A stretch of 64,000 nt of DNA from Thalassoglobus sp. JC818 (lineage in GTDB: Bacteria > Planctomycetota > Planctomycetia > Planctomycetales > Planctomycetaceae): contig NZ_JBFEFI010000003.1 of assembly GCF_040717535.1 (NCBI RefSeq), forward strand, positions 566,001-630,000, read 5' to 3'. The notes below the pieces were generated by a model, which was not told where the DNA came from, ran no database searches, and worked only from the letters and a program-made list of their open reading frames with translations. The translations under genes and the position numbers were made by a program. Below are positions 7,814 to 17,624 of this stretch, piece after piece. Numbering within the stretch: position 1 is the first letter of the stretch; every line of letters begins with the position of its first letter.

Positions 7814-10690
7814 TTACTCAGAGATTTCAAAGCTGGAGCGGGGAAGAACTGACGGCAGTTGTGACTGGGTCCAGTCGACGCCAACATCCCGTCCATCGCT
7901 GGCTGCTTTCACGGCTGGATTGGTGCCGAACGCTCCGGTTTCGAGATAGAAATCGATGGGCTGAATCAGATGTGCCGAATCGAGAGACTGAACGGATGAA
8001 GAATCGAGGGTGATGCCTTCCCCGACTCGTGTCAGATCCATCCGAAGCTCGCTGGCTGAAACTTGTTCCGGTTCCAGCAGGAAGCTGCTGATCGAATCGA
8101 TGAGACAAATGTCTGTTGTCCCGATCAAGAAGTTCGGATCAGAATGGTCAATCCAGGTGAAGCGATCAAGCAGTTCACTGCTGTCGAGGTGACCTTCGAG
8201 GAATATGAGGGGAGCCATATCGTCCGCAACACGGAAGATGTTGTTGCGAACGTTGAGTTCCCAATGTCCAAGTGTGCCATGATCGCCAGCGGAGGCAGAG
8301 AACAAGCCCTCGCCGGTCAAAGCTGTGACGTGGTTGATTGAGACGGTCGAAGTAATCGAAGCTGGGTCAGTATCCATACTCAAGTTGTGGGCATTTTCGC
8401 CATCAACTCGAAGGACTGCTCCGGTCACGTTCATCGCTGTCTCTTCAAATCGAATGTCTGCCGGGGCAAGACTTCGCTGAGAGATGACATCGGCCTGACC
8501 GCGAAGAATAGAATCTTGAACAGAGATCGACGTCTCGCGAGTCACCATGCGGTCGGGCATCAGCGTCGAAATGTCCGCCGAAGCAGTGGCAGTGATTTCG
8601 AAGAATGTGGCTGGGCGTTGAGTCGGATTGATCAGTGTCATCGTCGACCAGCGAGTGACAACTTCCGATCCCGAACCCATTTTGAAGAACGTCCAGAGGT
8701 CAACACTCGTTGCGGAGTCGACGACCAATTCGAGGTCAATTTCGTAGATCTCGATCGCTCCGCCAGTGCCCAGCTCAATGGCTGAGGCCAAGCTCTCATA
8801 GGGTTGTCGGGCGAGCGAATCGCGGAGATCGAATCGCACAATCGGTTGGAAGCCATCGCTCGAACGCAGACGTACCCGTTTGTTGGAGATCTGAACGGAC
8901 TCGGTCTGAAGTTCAACCAGGCCATTGACTCGAATTTCGACCACAGAGTTGTTGTCCGCGACCGCGAAGGCTTCGGTAAGCGTCGCTGCCCGCTTCGTTT
9001 TGTCGCTGCCGGGAACACGGATCAAATAAGGTTCGTTTACAGCAGGTGAAGCAGCCACGGCAGTTGACTGTTGTGATGATTCGTAGGTCCTCTCGCCCGA
9101 GTCGAGGGAGTCGTCGTCGCGATTGACGGGTGTCGCTGAAGCGTTTCCGGTGCTCCCGATTTGGTCCCATTGCTGCCACGCACTCGTCGAATCGACCAGA
9201 TCGGACGGAAGAGTTCCGAGGCTGCTGGTAATCAACTCCGGCATCGTTCCGGAGACAGCGTCTGTGAGCCCTTCAATCTGCGTGGGGAATGTCAAACGAG
9301 GGTTGAGTGTCTGGCTGGTTGGGGTTTCAATTGGTTGACTCCCCAGTGCGACACCTGTTCCATCGGGAATGATGACGCGTTTCGTCTCTGTCTGAGAACC
9401 TCCAGATTGTGATTCCGTTGGCTGTTGATCGAGAGGATCGCTGGGTGATTCAAGATTCGAAGCCACGCTTTCGGAACCAACTTCGCCATCGCGGTTCGGT
9501 TGCAAACGATCGACGAGAAAGACAATCAGCAGCAGTACGAGAGCGACCGCCATCCAGGTTCGAGTCCCGTCCCAGTACGGATTGCGAGCTTTATAGAGAG
9601 GAGTTGTCCAGACCGTTGTGTCAGGGTTCGTCGGTTGAAGCCCGAGGTGTTCCGCGATTTGAACGAGATCGTTCACGAGCGCGTCGGCTGATGCATACCG
9701 CTCGTCTGGATTGCTGGCCATCATGCGCTGCACAACGCGGGCCAGCTGTGGAGGGACCATGCGATTGCGATCAGCGGGATTGGGAGCGACCGAACCGTGG
9801 TGGCTGACCACTTTCTGGAACATTGTTCCCGACGGATAAGGGGGCTCGCCTGTAAGCATGTGGTAGACAGTGCAGCCAAGCGAATAGATGTCGCTGCGCA
9901 CATCAACATTTCTGGCATCGATCGCCTGTTCCGGCGAAATGTAATCGAAGGTTCCCAACGCTGTTCCAGCGACTGTCAAATCTCTCTTGCCGCTGGCCGA
10001 CTGGTGTCGGGCCAGCCCGAGGTCGACGAGTTTCGCACGCCCGGTTGGGGAAATAATAATGTTCGACGGTTTGATATCTCGGTGGACGACATTTGCTGCA
10101 GAAGTGTGCCGAAGTGCTTCTGCGATTTGCAGCGTGTAGTTGACCACGTCCGGAATTCGAAGTCGTCCCTTTTGAAGAATGAAGTCGCGAACATTTGTTC
10201 CGGTGACGAACTCAAATGCGATGAAGTGAAGTCCGTGCTCTTCACCGATGAAGTGAACTCGCGAGATGTTGTCATGATCGAGACGAGCGGCTGCTCTGGC
10301 CTCATTTTGAAAACGCTGGATTGCTTCGCCATCCGACGAGAGTGACGGAGACAGAACCTTCAGTGCGACGACGCGATCGAGTCGTTGATCAATCGCACGG
10401 AAGACTGCTCCCATTCCGCCGCGGCCGATTCGTTCTTCGATAACGAAATGACCGAGCTGCATTCCCGTGACAGAGGGGAGAGATCCCGAGTCATCATTGT
10501 TTGCTTGAGGGAAGAGGCGTGTCTGAAAGCTTGAACCAGTTGTCGACCAAATCGGGGCCAGCGATTCGCTACCGATCTCCGGAACGTTCGCTGTGGGGGA
10601 AGTTGACGGTCCCCGAGGGAGCGGTCGAACGAATGTCAACTCGCCACCAGAAGGATCAGAAGTCGGGTTTCCGGGATTGGAACTGGGCAT
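7814..10690 (-). CDS. Membrane-anchored Ser/Thr protein kinase with large ectodomain
   Basis: 958 residues. A Hanks-type kinase domain spans about 80-350: glycine loop GRGGMG (89-94), ATP-binding K111, catalytic HRDIKPSN (D205, N210), DLG in place of DFG (223-225) and SPE in place of APE (252-254). All catalytic residues are present, so it should be active. One membrane helix is at 379-394 (MAVALVLLLIVFLV). A low-complexity Ser/Thr/Gln linker follows, and then an outer region of about 380 residues rich in beta strands (from about PYLIRVPGSD) that resembles a pectate-lyase-like beta-helix. Planctomycetes encode many such receptor-like kinases. The ligand is unknown. Phosphorylation targets cannot be read from context, though a CarH-like regulator lies just downstream. 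Confidence 0.88.
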   Translation of the reverse strand: MPSSNPGNPTSDPSGGELTFVRPLPRGPSTSPTANVPEIGSESLAPIWSTTGSSFQTRLFPQANNDDSGSLPSVTGMQLGHFVIEERIGRGGMGAVFRAIDQRLDRVVALKVLSPSLSSDGEAIQRFQNEARAAARLDHDNISRVHFIGEEHGLHFIAFEFVTGTNVRDFILQKGRLRIPDVVNYTLQIAEALRHTSAANVVHRDIKPSNIIISPTGRAKLVDLGLARHQSASGKRDLTVAGTALGTFDYISPEQAIDARNVDVRSDIYSLGCTVYHMLTGEPPYPSGTMFQKVVSHHGSVAPNPADRNRMVPPQLARVVQRMMASNPDERYASADALVNDLVQIAEHLGLQPTNPDTTVWTTPLYKARNPYWDGTRTWMAVALVLLLIVFLVDRLQPNRDGEVGSESVASNLESPSDPLDQQPTESQSGGSQTETKRVIIPDGTGVALGSQPIETPTSQTLNPRLTFPTQIEGLTDAVSGTMPELITSSLGTLPSDLVDSTSAWQQWDQIGSTGNASATPVNRDDDSLDSGERTYESSQQSTAVAASPAVNEPYLIRVPGSDKTKRAATLTEAFAVADNNSVVEIRVNGLVELQTESVQISNKRVRLRSSDGFQPIVRFDLRDSLARQPYESLASAIELGTGGAIEIYEIDLELVVDSATSVDLWTFFKMGSGSEVVTRWSTMTLINPTQRPATFFEITATASADISTLMPDRMVTRETSISVQDSILRGQADVISQRSLAPADIRFEETAMNVTGAVLRVDGENAHNLSMDTDPASITSTVSINHVTALTGEGLFSASAGDHGTLGHWELNVRNNIFRVADDMAPLIFLEGHLDSSELLDRFTWIDHSDPNFLIGTTDICLIDSISSFLLEPEQVSASELRMDLTRVGEGITLDSSSVQSLDSAHLIQPIDFYLETGAFGTNPAVKAASDGRDVGVDWTQSQLPSVLPRSSFEISE

Positions 10691-10900
10691 CAGACCGATA
10701 TTGTGTCACATACGGAAGATCACAAAATACTGATTCATTGATGTGCTGTTCGATTCGGTCCTGAAGGACCGGGTTTCAGGGTATTCGGTTCGGGTGAACT
10801 GAGCAATCAGCAGAGAGATAATGCAACAATGGTGCCGCTCTTCCGATTGCAGCCATGTTGAAGAACGCAGTGTCGTCCGTTTCTTCTGTTGATGGCCTCT

Positions 10901-11197
10901 TCAGTTCCCGATGACTCGCCTGAGGTCGTCGTCGATGGACTCTAGATACTGTAGAAGTGAAGTTGAAAGTTGTTGGGTAAAATCGTCCGATTGAAGGGTT
11001 TTTTCGACAGTACTCCGAATGGTCTTGTCTGTAATTTGATCTTGTTCGCGAGGATCGTTCCCGTGCCTGGCGGTCCTGCGCAATGTGTGGACCTTAGGAA
11101 TAAATCCGTGTTCGATATGATGAATGAGTTCTCGTGTCAGTCGTTCTGACTCATTCAATTTGTTCCGCAGAGTGAGATTTTGTCCAGGCTGGCTCAT
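10901..11197 (-). CDS. Small helical protein of unknown function
   Basis: 98 residues from an ATG with GGAG nine bases upstream, which is good support for a real gene; a TTG start at 11281 would add 28 residues. The protein is hydrophilic, with heptad-like spacing (NESERLTRELIHHIEHGF), a His/Arg-rich middle and a C-terminal amphipathic helix (QLSTSLLQYLESIDDDL). There is no signal peptide or membrane segment, so it is likely cytoplasmic. It lies upstream of the kinase on the same strand with a 210-base gap, so it may or may not share its transcript. I do not recognise a family. Confidence 0.5.
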   Translation of the reverse strand: MSQPGQNLTLRNKLNESERLTRELIHHIEHGFIPKVHTLRRTARHGNDPREQDQITDKTIRSTVEKTLQSDDFTQQLSTSLLQYLESIDDDLRRVIGN

Positions 11198-11346
11198 ATC
11201 GCAGAACTCCACGTGGTGAATCAAACTGAAGATGTGATCATACTGACTGTCGGTGTCGCCAAATCGATTTGGCGGGTACAAATGAGATGTGCAGGTATTG
11301 TAGTCTTCTGTGAGTCCGATTAGTCAATCTTAGTTCCCGGAATCCG

Positions 11347-12075
11347 ATGCGAATCCTCGTTCTTGCTGATATTCATTCGAACTGGGCAGCGCTCCGCGCC
11401 ATCGACGAGGAATTCGACCATTGCGTGTTTGTTGGCGATCTTGTCGACTACGGAACCAATCCACTCCCGTGTATCGACTGGGTGCGTCGCAATGTCGATG
11501 CCCATGTCCGCGGAAATCACGACCATGCTGTCGCTCAGCGTGTGCAAGCAACCTCTGGACAGGGATTCCGACAGCTTGCAGCTGCGACGCGGCCATTGCA
11601 CTGGGATCTGCTGGATTCTCGCCGCATGAAGTTTTTGGGACGAATGCCGGTCACCACTCACTTTCGAGTTGAAGATACCCTCCTTTACCTTGTTCATGCC
11701 ACTCCGAGAGACCCGATGGACGAATATCTTGGACCGGACGAAGCTGCCTGGTCAGCGCGGCTGGCGGGGATTGAATCCGATTTTGTATGCGTTGGACATT
11801 CACACGTTCCGTTTTGTTTACAGCTCGACGGAAAAACTGTGTTGAATCCGGGAAGCGTCGGACAGCCCAGAGATGGAGATCCGCGGGCTTCTTATGCCAT
11901 TATCGAAGATGGAAAGCCGTCGCTGCATCGAGTCGAATACGATATCGATGAAGCTGTCGCACAACTCCGAGAATCCGGCGTTGAAGACTGGGTCGTCGAA
12001 ATGAGTTCGAGCGTCTGGACTTCAGGTGGTCGATTGACGCGGGAACAGCTTGAACGCTATCGGTCTCCGCGTTAA
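11347..12075 (+). CDS. Calcineurin-like metallophosphoesterase (YfcE/MJ0936 type)
   Basis: 242 residues. The full set of metal ligands of the family is visible: DIHSN (D8, H10), GDLVDYG (D31), RGNHD (N57, H58), VHATP and GHSHVP. A conserved GSVGQPRDGDPRASY segment near residue 165-180 is typical of the YfcE/MJ0936 group, which hydrolyse phosphodiesters or phosphomonoesters in vitro with two metal ions. The C-terminal 40 residues extend beyond the core and are charged. There is no signal peptide, so it acts in the cytoplasm. It stands alone on the plus strand, divergent from the small helical protein. The true substrate is unknown. Confidence 0.88.
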   Translation: MRILVLADIHSNWAALRAIDEEFDHCVFVGDLVDYGTNPLPCIDWVRRNVDAHVRGNHDHAVAQRVQATSGQGFRQLAAATRPLHWDLLDSRRMKFLGRMPVTTHFRVEDTLLYLVHATPRDPMDEYLGPDEAAWSARLAGIESDFVCVGHSHVPFCLQLDGKTVLNPGSVGQPRDGDPRASYAIIEDGKPSLHRVEYDIDEAVAQLRESGVEDWVVEMSSSVWTSGGRLTREQLERYRSPR

Positions 12076-12202
12076 TTCTTCGATCGCTGCAACTAGCGTG
12101 TCGGAAGTTGTGGCAAAACAAACATAAAACAAACATCCTGAATCGCGGTCCGCGAGACTGCACAGACAAGAGCTTGACACTCTCAAAAGATTCTGATCAT
12201 CA

Positions 12203-13204
12203 ATGAAAGCACTTGTGACAGGCGGCGCTGGATTCCTCGGACGGCATCTCGTCGATCAACTTCTCGATTCCGGAAACGACGTCCGAATTCTTACACGAGG
12301 TGAATATCCGGAACTCGCCGATCGAGTTGAGATCGTTCGCGGGGATGTTCGAGACAAGGAGACTGTCCAATCCGCGTGCGCGGGTGTCGACGTCGTGTTT
12401 CACGTGGCCGCGGTTCCGGGAATTTGGGGACCGTGGAAAACGTTCCATGGGATCAATACGCAAGGGACTCTCAACATCATCGAAGCGTGTCAGCGACACG
12501 GTGTTCCGAAGTTGGTCTATACGAGTTCGCCCAGCGTCGTCTTTGACGGGCAGTCCCACATCAACGCGGATGAAAGCCTCCCCTACCCTTCGAAATACCT
12601 TTGCCACTATCCGCATTCTAAGGCCCTTGCTGAGGCAGCAGTTCTTCAGGCCAACAGCGATTCGCTCGCGACAGTTTCTCTGCGTCCTCATCTGATTTGG
12701 GGACCGCGTGACAATCATCTGATTCCGCGACTCATTCGACGAGCGATGGCTGGCCGACTCGTGCGGGTCGGAGATGGGGCAAATTCTGTTTCATGTGCCT
12801 ATGTCGAAAACGTCGCTGCCGCTCACAGACAGGCTTGCGACGCTTTGTCGCCGGGAAGTGAAGTCGCTGGGAAGGCCTACTTCATCAACGAACCTGAACC
12901 TGTCAATCTGTGGGAGTGGGTCGATCAATTGCTCGATCTGGGCGGGTTGCCTCCCGTGAAACGGTCAATTTCTGCGAAGCTGGCGTCCTCGGTGGGAGCT
13001 GGTTTTGAAGCTGTTTATGGAGTTCTGAGAAAGAAGGCAGAACCGCCGATGACACGTTTCCTCGCTGCCCAACTGAGTCAGAGTCATACCTATTCCATCG
13101 AAAACGCACGGCGCGATTTTGGCTATCAACCTCAATTCAGTTTCGAAGAGGGAATGGCTCGACTTGCACCGGAAATCAAAGCGATCGCTGAACGGGAATC
13201 TTGA
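12203..13204 (+). CDS. NAD(P)-dependent epimerase/dehydratase-family reductase, OleD-like
   Basis: 333 residues, an extended short-chain dehydrogenase. The nucleotide-binding motif TGGAGFLG is at 6-13 and the catalytic YPHSK is near residue 136. The segments [35 protein letters not shown] and [10 protein letters not shown] closely match my memory of OleD, the 2-alkyl-3-oxoalkanoate reductase that makes beta-hydroxy acids on the way to long-chain olefins in bacteria. 3-beta-hydroxysteroid dehydrogenases are the nearest alternative. No oleA, oleB or oleC is nearby, so the pathway is not shown by context. Some planctomycetes are known to carry ole genes. Confidence 0.75.
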   Translation: MKALVTGGAGFLGRHLVDQLLDSGNDVRILTRGEYPELADRVEIVRGDVRDKETVQSACAGVDVVFHVAAVPGIWGPWKTFHGINTQGTLNIIEACQRHGVPKLVYTSSPSVVFDGQSHINADESLPYPSKYLCHYPHSKALAEAAVLQANSDSLATVSLRPHLIWGPRDNHLIPRLIRRAMAGRLVRVGDGANSVSCAYVENVAAAHRQACDALSPGSEVAGKAYFINEPEPVNLWEWVDQLLDLGGLPPVKRSISAKLASSVGAGFEAVYGVLRKKAEPPMTRFLAAQLSQSHTYSIENARRDFGYQPQFSFEEGMARLAPEIKAIAERES

Positions 13205-13244
13205 GAACAAATTCCAATTGTGCCAGCCATCGAAGTGGCGAGAG

Positions 13245-13832
13245 CTACGCATTCTGCTCACGGACTTCAGACTGCTTTTGGCGTGACTGTTTCCAAAACA
13301 TGTATGCCAGGAACAGAAGCAAACCGAGATCGAGCCATAGCTCAAATTGAGAGAACTCTCTGCCGAAGTGTCGGGAATCCCAGTAGCTGACCGGGCTTGC
13401 AAAACGGGTCGACCAGTCGAACGGAAACCAGATGAGCGGGCCGTCATCGAAGTGAGTGAAGATGTCGATCACCGAATGAAACAGGCACGAAAGAAAGAAC
13501 CAGAACCACCAGCTCGACTGAAGCTTGGGCAGTGACGGGTTTCTGATCGCGATGCATGCGAGAGCTGATAGCAGAATTAACGGTGCATGCAGAAAGTTGT
13601 GAAGCACGATCCAAACCGGATTTTCGAAGAACCAGTGATCGAAAACCGTTCGAAAAATCTCACGCGGCTCCCACCCTACGACGTTTCTCATCCATAGAAA
13701 CGAACCCAACGTCAGGAAGTAGAGTGGCAAGTCAGGTGCGATCGAGCCCAGCAGAATCGCTGATGGAATCACTTTCAGCCCGGGAATCTTGCCGATGGCG
13801 GCTGTCATCAGAAAGTGAGAAGGAGTCTTCAT
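13245..13832 (-). CDS. Membrane-bound metal-dependent hydrolase (YdjM-like)
   Basis: 195 residues with about four hydrophobic helices. The N-terminal PSHFLMTAAIG, the acidic turn SIAPDLP, and the later histidines in HNFLHAPL and LFHSVIDIFTHFDDGP fit the LexA-regulated YdjM/DUF457 family of inner-membrane proteins, predicted to bind metal. The biochemical reaction of the family is not known to me. It is on the minus strand, convergent with the OleD-like gene. A 67-base gap separates it from the upstream small membrane protein, so it may be the last gene of the SRPBCC - small membrane protein - YdjM run. Confidence 0.72.
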   Translation of the reverse strand: MKTPSHFLMTAAIGKIPGLKVIPSAILLGSIAPDLPLYFLTLGSFLWMRNVVGWEPREIFRTVFDHWFFENPVWIVLHNFLHAPLILLSALACIAIRNPSLPKLQSSWWFWFFLSCLFHSVIDIFTHFDDGPLIWFPFDWSTRFASPVSYWDSRHFGREFSQFELWLDLGLLLFLAYMFWKQSRQKQSEVREQNA

Positions 13833-13899
13833 CAGCGCTCGACGTTGTCCTTCATTTGAGCGGAAATCAGACCAACAGGCTGATGATCACATTTGATCG

Positions 13900-14151
13900 T
13901 TACTCATCTTCTGGGGCATTCTCTTCGAGATATCGAGTCAGCCACTGGCCCCAAGTGAAGTAGTGGAGCACGATAAAAAAGAGAAAGCCTGCGACCACCA
14001 GCACGAGGCCGAGAATCTGCGGCATGATCAACGAAGTGATCCCGATCAGACTTCCGGCGATGAGCAGCAGGGCGATGAGTGCAACCCACGTTCCTCCGTT
14101 TTTGCGAGGGGAACCGGAGCGTTTTGAGGACCCCGGAAAGCGAGTGGTCAT
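13900..14151 (-). CDS. Small two-helix membrane protein
   Basis: 83 residues. A basic N-terminus (TTRFPGSSKRSGSPRK) precedes two hydrophobic helices (about 22-42 and 44-64), and an acidic tail ends in NAPEDE. By the positive-inside rule both ends may be cytoplasmic. Its ATG overlaps the stop of the SRPBCC gene as ATGA (14148-14151), so it is translationally coupled to it. I do not recognise a family; the tight coupling suggests the two proteins work together or are needed in fixed ratio. Confidence 0.7.
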   Translation of the reverse strand: MTTRFPGSSKRSGSPRKNGGTWVALIALLLIAGSLIGITSLIMPQILGLVLVVAGFLFFIVLHYFTWGQWLTRYLEENAPEDE

Positions 14152-14606
14152 ACGATCGCGCCTTGTGAAATGAGTTCTTTCAGACGTTCTTCACGGTAGA
14201 AGAATCCGTTTTCCAATTGGTCGATGACTTTATCTTCAGTCAGGAAGAAACCGACCAAGCCACCCGGAGGTTCGAACTCGACGACATCAATTTTCCGGCA
14301 TCCGCCGTCTGCCGATTCGTATCGATGGGAGTGCTTCCACGATTTCATGGGGCCTTCGAGTTGTTCTTCGACCACATGTGATCCATCTTGGAACTCGATG
14401 ATCTTGTGTTTCAGGGTGTGAACTTGTCCGAACGAGACGATTTGGAACTCGAGTTCCACACCTTCTTCAATTTCGTCGGGCGCATTGACAAAGGTGACCT
14501 GCAAATTGGGGTCGCTGACTTTGGAAATGTTGGCCGGACGAGTCAAGAAACTGAATAGACCGGTAGGTGAACAGGAAAGTTCCGTCTGGTGTTCAAAGAG
14601 TGCCAT
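14148..14606 (-). CDS. SRPBCC-fold ligand-binding protein
   Basis: 152 residues from an ATG with GAGG five bases upstream; an upstream in-frame extension of 56 residues has no such site. The sequence begins like polyketide-cyclase/START-type proteins (ALFEHQTEL...LFSFLTRPANI), goes on with the central strand pattern LEFQIVSFGQVHTLKHKI, and ends with the long C-terminal helix typical of the fold (FFYREERLKELI). Such proteins bind hydrophobic ligands in a central cavity. The ligand is unknown. It leads the minus-strand run with the small membrane protein and possibly the YdjM-like gene, and is divergent from the esterase at 14818. Confidence 0.75.
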   Translation of the reverse strand: MALFEHQTELSCSPTGLFSFLTRPANISKVSDPNLQVTFVNAPDEIEEGVELEFQIVSFGQVHTLKHKIIEFQDGSHVVEEQLEGPMKSWKHSHRYESADGGCRKIDVVEFEPPGGLVGFFLTEDKVIDQLENGFFYREERLKELISQGAIV

Positions 14607-14817
14607 CGTGACCTCATCAATGGGGATTATGCGTCTCGGCAATGGTAGTCGAGTCGAGCTTCGAATTGAATCGAACAACTCAAGTGGCGAGTTCGATCCA
14701 TTCGAGATCGCGTCAACCGTTGCGAGACAACAGTTCCTCGACGCTTTGTTGCTCTCCTCTCTGCTTCCCGCCACAATCTGTTCTCAGATTTCTGATCAAT
14801 GTGAAAGAGATGGACGG

Positions 14818-16743
14818 ATGAAGATGTTACGCACCGGACTCGCAATCCTGATGGCATTCGTTGTGGTCAGCTCCAGTCTAAGGGGGCAAACGCCTGAGGA
14901 ACTGAACGGGCTTCAGAATTCCCTGCAGGATCTTCAGTCTGAACTGCAAGACGTCTCGCCTCAAGAGCGAGTGGACGCTGAAGTTTGTGCCAAAGCTGTC
15001 GAATGGATTTTGCGGCATCAGGAGTTCTACAAACCGCAATACGTTGAGTCAGCCAAGCAAACACTGGAACTCGGACGCAACCGCCTCGCCAAGTTGAATG
15101 ATTCGAATGATCGCTGGTGGGAGGCACCCGGTGCCCACGCACTGGGATATCGATCGAGAGTCGATCAGTCGGTCCAGCCATACATCGTCATTCTTCCTCA
15201 ACAGTTCAAACCCGATCGCACAGTCCGTTGGCCACTTCACGTCGTGCTGCATGGGCGCAACGGAAATCTGACCGAAGCTCACTTCATCGCATCACAAGAT
15301 GGGAAACCCGCACCCGAAGATCAGGACTGGATCGAGTTGCACGTCTTTGGACGAACCAATAACGCTTATCGCTGGGCCGGTGAGACGGATGTGTTTGAAG
15401 CGATGGATGACGTGATTCGTCGATTTCCGATCGATGAGACTCGTGTCACGCTTTGGGGATTCTCGATGGGCGGAGCGGGTGCCTGGCATCTCGCCGTTCA
15501 TCATCCTTCGCGATGGGTTTCGGCTGGTGCTGGGGCGGGGTTTGTCGATTTCTACAAGTATCAAAAGCGAGATGAAAAACTGCCCGAGGTCCAGGATCAA
15601 CTGCTGACAATCTACGATGCTGTCGACTACGCAGAGAACTTGAGCGTTGTTCCCATGATCACCTACGGAGGTGAGGACGACCCGCAACTGCTTGCGAGTC
15701 TAACAATGAAGTCCGCTGCTGAAGCGGCTGGCGTTCCGCTGACGGTTCTCGTCGGACCAAAGATGGGGCACAAATTCGACGATGCCAGCAAAGCATCGTT
15801 TATGGAGTTCCTTACGCAACACAATGCCGAGGGACGCAAGCGAGTGCCCGGGAAGAAGGAGTTCCAATTCGTTACCTACACTCTCAAATACAACCAGTGC
15901 GAGTGGCTGACGATTCACGAACAGCAAACACCATTCGAGCGAACAAGTGTCGTTTCCGTTGTCGATGATTCGGGAGCACTACTACTCGAAACGGAAAACG
16001 TGGCGGCGCTTTCGATTCGACGTGACATTGCTGACTTGGTCATGATCGACGATACGGAGTTCGATCTGACTGGCGACCTCGATCCGAATTTGACCGACCT
16101 TTATTTCGTTCAGGATGAAGACACTCAGCAGTGGCAGATTCTCGATTACGAAGAAGCCATCGAATTCGAAGACAATCCGAATCAGCACAAGCGTCAAAAT
16201 CTTCAAGGGCCTGTCGATGACGCTTTCATGGAGGCGTTCGTCTGTGTGACCGGTTCGGCGAGTCCGTGGAGCGATGAACTCTCTGACTACTCAAGCTGGG
16301 TGCTCGATCGATTCTCAGGCGAGTTCGACAAGTGGCTGCGAGCGATCCCCGAGCAAGTGGATGATCAATCTGTCACCGAAGAATTGATCCGAAAGAACAA
16401 TCTCGTGTTGTTCGGAGATCCCGGTTCCAACGAAATCCTTGGTCGAGTCCATGAGAAGCTGCCGGTTCAATGGAGCCGCGATGAGTTCACATTCGACGGA
16501 GAGACTTACTCCACGCGCGATCACGCGTTCGTTCTTGTTTACCCCAATCCGCTCAACCCGCGGAAGTACGTTGTCGTCAACTCCGGGATGACGATGCGAA
16601 CGAAAGACTTCAAAGCATCGAATTCGTGGCTGTTCCCGAAAATCGGTGATTACGCGGTCATCAAGTTTTCGAAGAAGGAAGATGGGAGTTTTGACGAAAC
16701 TGTAGTGGAGACAGGGGTTTTTGACGCTCAGTGGGACAAATGA
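14818..16743 (+). CDS. Secreted PHB-depolymerase-like alpha/beta hydrolase
   Basis: 641 residues. A signal peptide (TGLAILMAFVVVSSSL) is followed by a helical linker rich in Gln, Glu and Leu. The hydrolase domain begins near residue 120; its oxyanion region is LHVVLHGRNGN and the nucleophile elbow is GFSMGG with S216. A likely catalytic His is in GPKMGHKF. The arrangement matches the esterase/PHB depolymerase (LpqC-like) family that planctomycetes carry in many copies. The last 250 residues form a beta-rich domain without a clear family. The substrate is probably an ester in the periplasm or outside the cell. The start is the ATG AAG ATG pair at 14818; earlier in-frame ATGs lie in the divergent promoter region. 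Confidence 0.85.
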   Translation: MKMLRTGLAILMAFVVVSSSLRGQTPEELNGLQNSLQDLQSELQDVSPQERVDAEVCAKAVEWILRHQEFYKPQYVESAKQTLELGRNRLAKLNDSNDRWWEAPGAHALGYRSRVDQSVQPYIVILPQQFKPDRTVRWPLHVVLHGRNGNLTEAHFIASQDGKPAPEDQDWIELHVFGRTNNAYRWAGETDVFEAMDDVIRRFPIDETRVTLWGFSMGGAGAWHLAVHHPSRWVSAGAGAGFVDFYKYQKRDEKLPEVQDQLLTIYDAVDYAENLSVVPMITYGGEDDPQLLASLTMKSAAEAAGVPLTVLVGPKMGHKFDDASKASFMEFLTQHNAEGRKRVPGKKEFQFVTYTLKYNQCEWLTIHEQQTPFERTSVVSVVDDSGALLLETENVAALSIRRDIADLVMIDDTEFDLTGDLDPNLTDLYFVQDEDTQQWQILDYEEAIEFEDNPNQHKRQNLQGPVDDAFMEAFVCVTGSASPWSDELSDYSSWVLDRFSGEFDKWLRAIPEQVDDQSVTEELIRKNNLVLFGDPGSNEILGRVHEKLPVQWSRDEFTFDGETYSTRDHAFVLVYPNPLNPRKYVVVNSGMTMRTKDFKASNSWLFPKIGDYAVIKFSKKEDGSFDETVVETGVFDAQWDK

Positions 16744-16871
16744 TCAGGTTTTGAAGAAGCTTTGAATTCGGATTGTGACGACCAGAGAGGATGGGGTAAC
16801 CTCCCGGCCGTTCAAGCGTCGATAGATTAACGATAGCGGATTCTGTTGATCTTCAATGAAGGACGAGAATC

Positions 16872-17624
16872 ATGTCTCGCCACCTGATGAGTATGAAAAT
16901 TCTGGGCGTTCTGGCGCTCACGCAAGCAGTCGTTTTCGGAAGCGATCCCGGAAATCGTCCGCTCGTGGAGCTTTGGTATCTGGGCGACAGCACCCCGTCG
17001 CATCCGGAAGTTGTCGTTCTTGGTGATGGTCGATTGCAGATCATGTCACCAGAAGGACCTGAACGTTCTCAGCTCAGCCAGGACGCACTTCAGGAATTGA
17101 TTCACGGACTTGTTGATCTCGACGGACTGAAGAGCGTCGAAACGTCTCAGTTGGAGACTCAGATCAGCCTGGCTGAAGCACGTTCGGGACTGAAAGCACA
17201 GATTCCTCATGCTGGTGATACGGTCATTCGACTGCGAATTGGAGAGGAATACAGAGAGATTCGCTGCCATGCTGTCGGTGTGTTGGCCAATCGATTTCCA
17301 GAACTGGAATGCGTTCGAGCTGTCGCGGCAGCGACTCGACGACTGGAGAATCTTCGGGCTGTGACGACCGTCGGAGGACATGACGAAGCGAAATACATCG
17401 CGGATCTGGCGACTCGCCAGGTCGAAGACTTCTACGATATGAAACTCGCGATCTCGGTTCAGGATCTGTCGATGGTTCGGGCTTTGCCAGATGGAAGCCG
17501 GTTCAGCCAGTTTGTCGTTGAGTCGAACGCCGGCGGAGAATCGATGATTCGCATGGTCTCTGTTACCGAAACGCCCGGACATCATCCACGAGTGAGCATG
17601 ATTGGTGGTCCGACGATTCGATGA
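16872..17624 (+). CDS. Secreted protein of unknown function, coupled to plsC
   Basis: 250 residues, with AAGGA eight bases before the ATG. A short hydrophobic signal (MKILGVLALTQAVVFGS) precedes a soluble domain of alternating strands and helices with no recognised catalytic motif and very few cysteines. A helical middle (RAVAAATRRLENLRAV) may dimerise. The stop overlaps the plsC start as ATGA (17621-17624), so the two are translated together. A shared role in envelope lipid handling is possible from that coupling alone. Confidence 0.68.
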   Translation: MSRHLMSMKILGVLALTQAVVFGSDPGNRPLVELWYLGDSTPSHPEVVVLGDGRLQIMSPEGPERSQLSQDALQELIHGLVDLDGLKSVETSQLETQISLAEARSGLKAQIPHAGDTVIRLRIGEEYREIRCHAVGVLANRFPELECVRAVAAATRRLENLRAVTTVGGHDEAKYIADLATRQVEDFYDMKLAISVQDLSMVRALPDGSRFSQFVVESNAGGESMIRMVSVTETPGHHPRVSMIGGPTIR

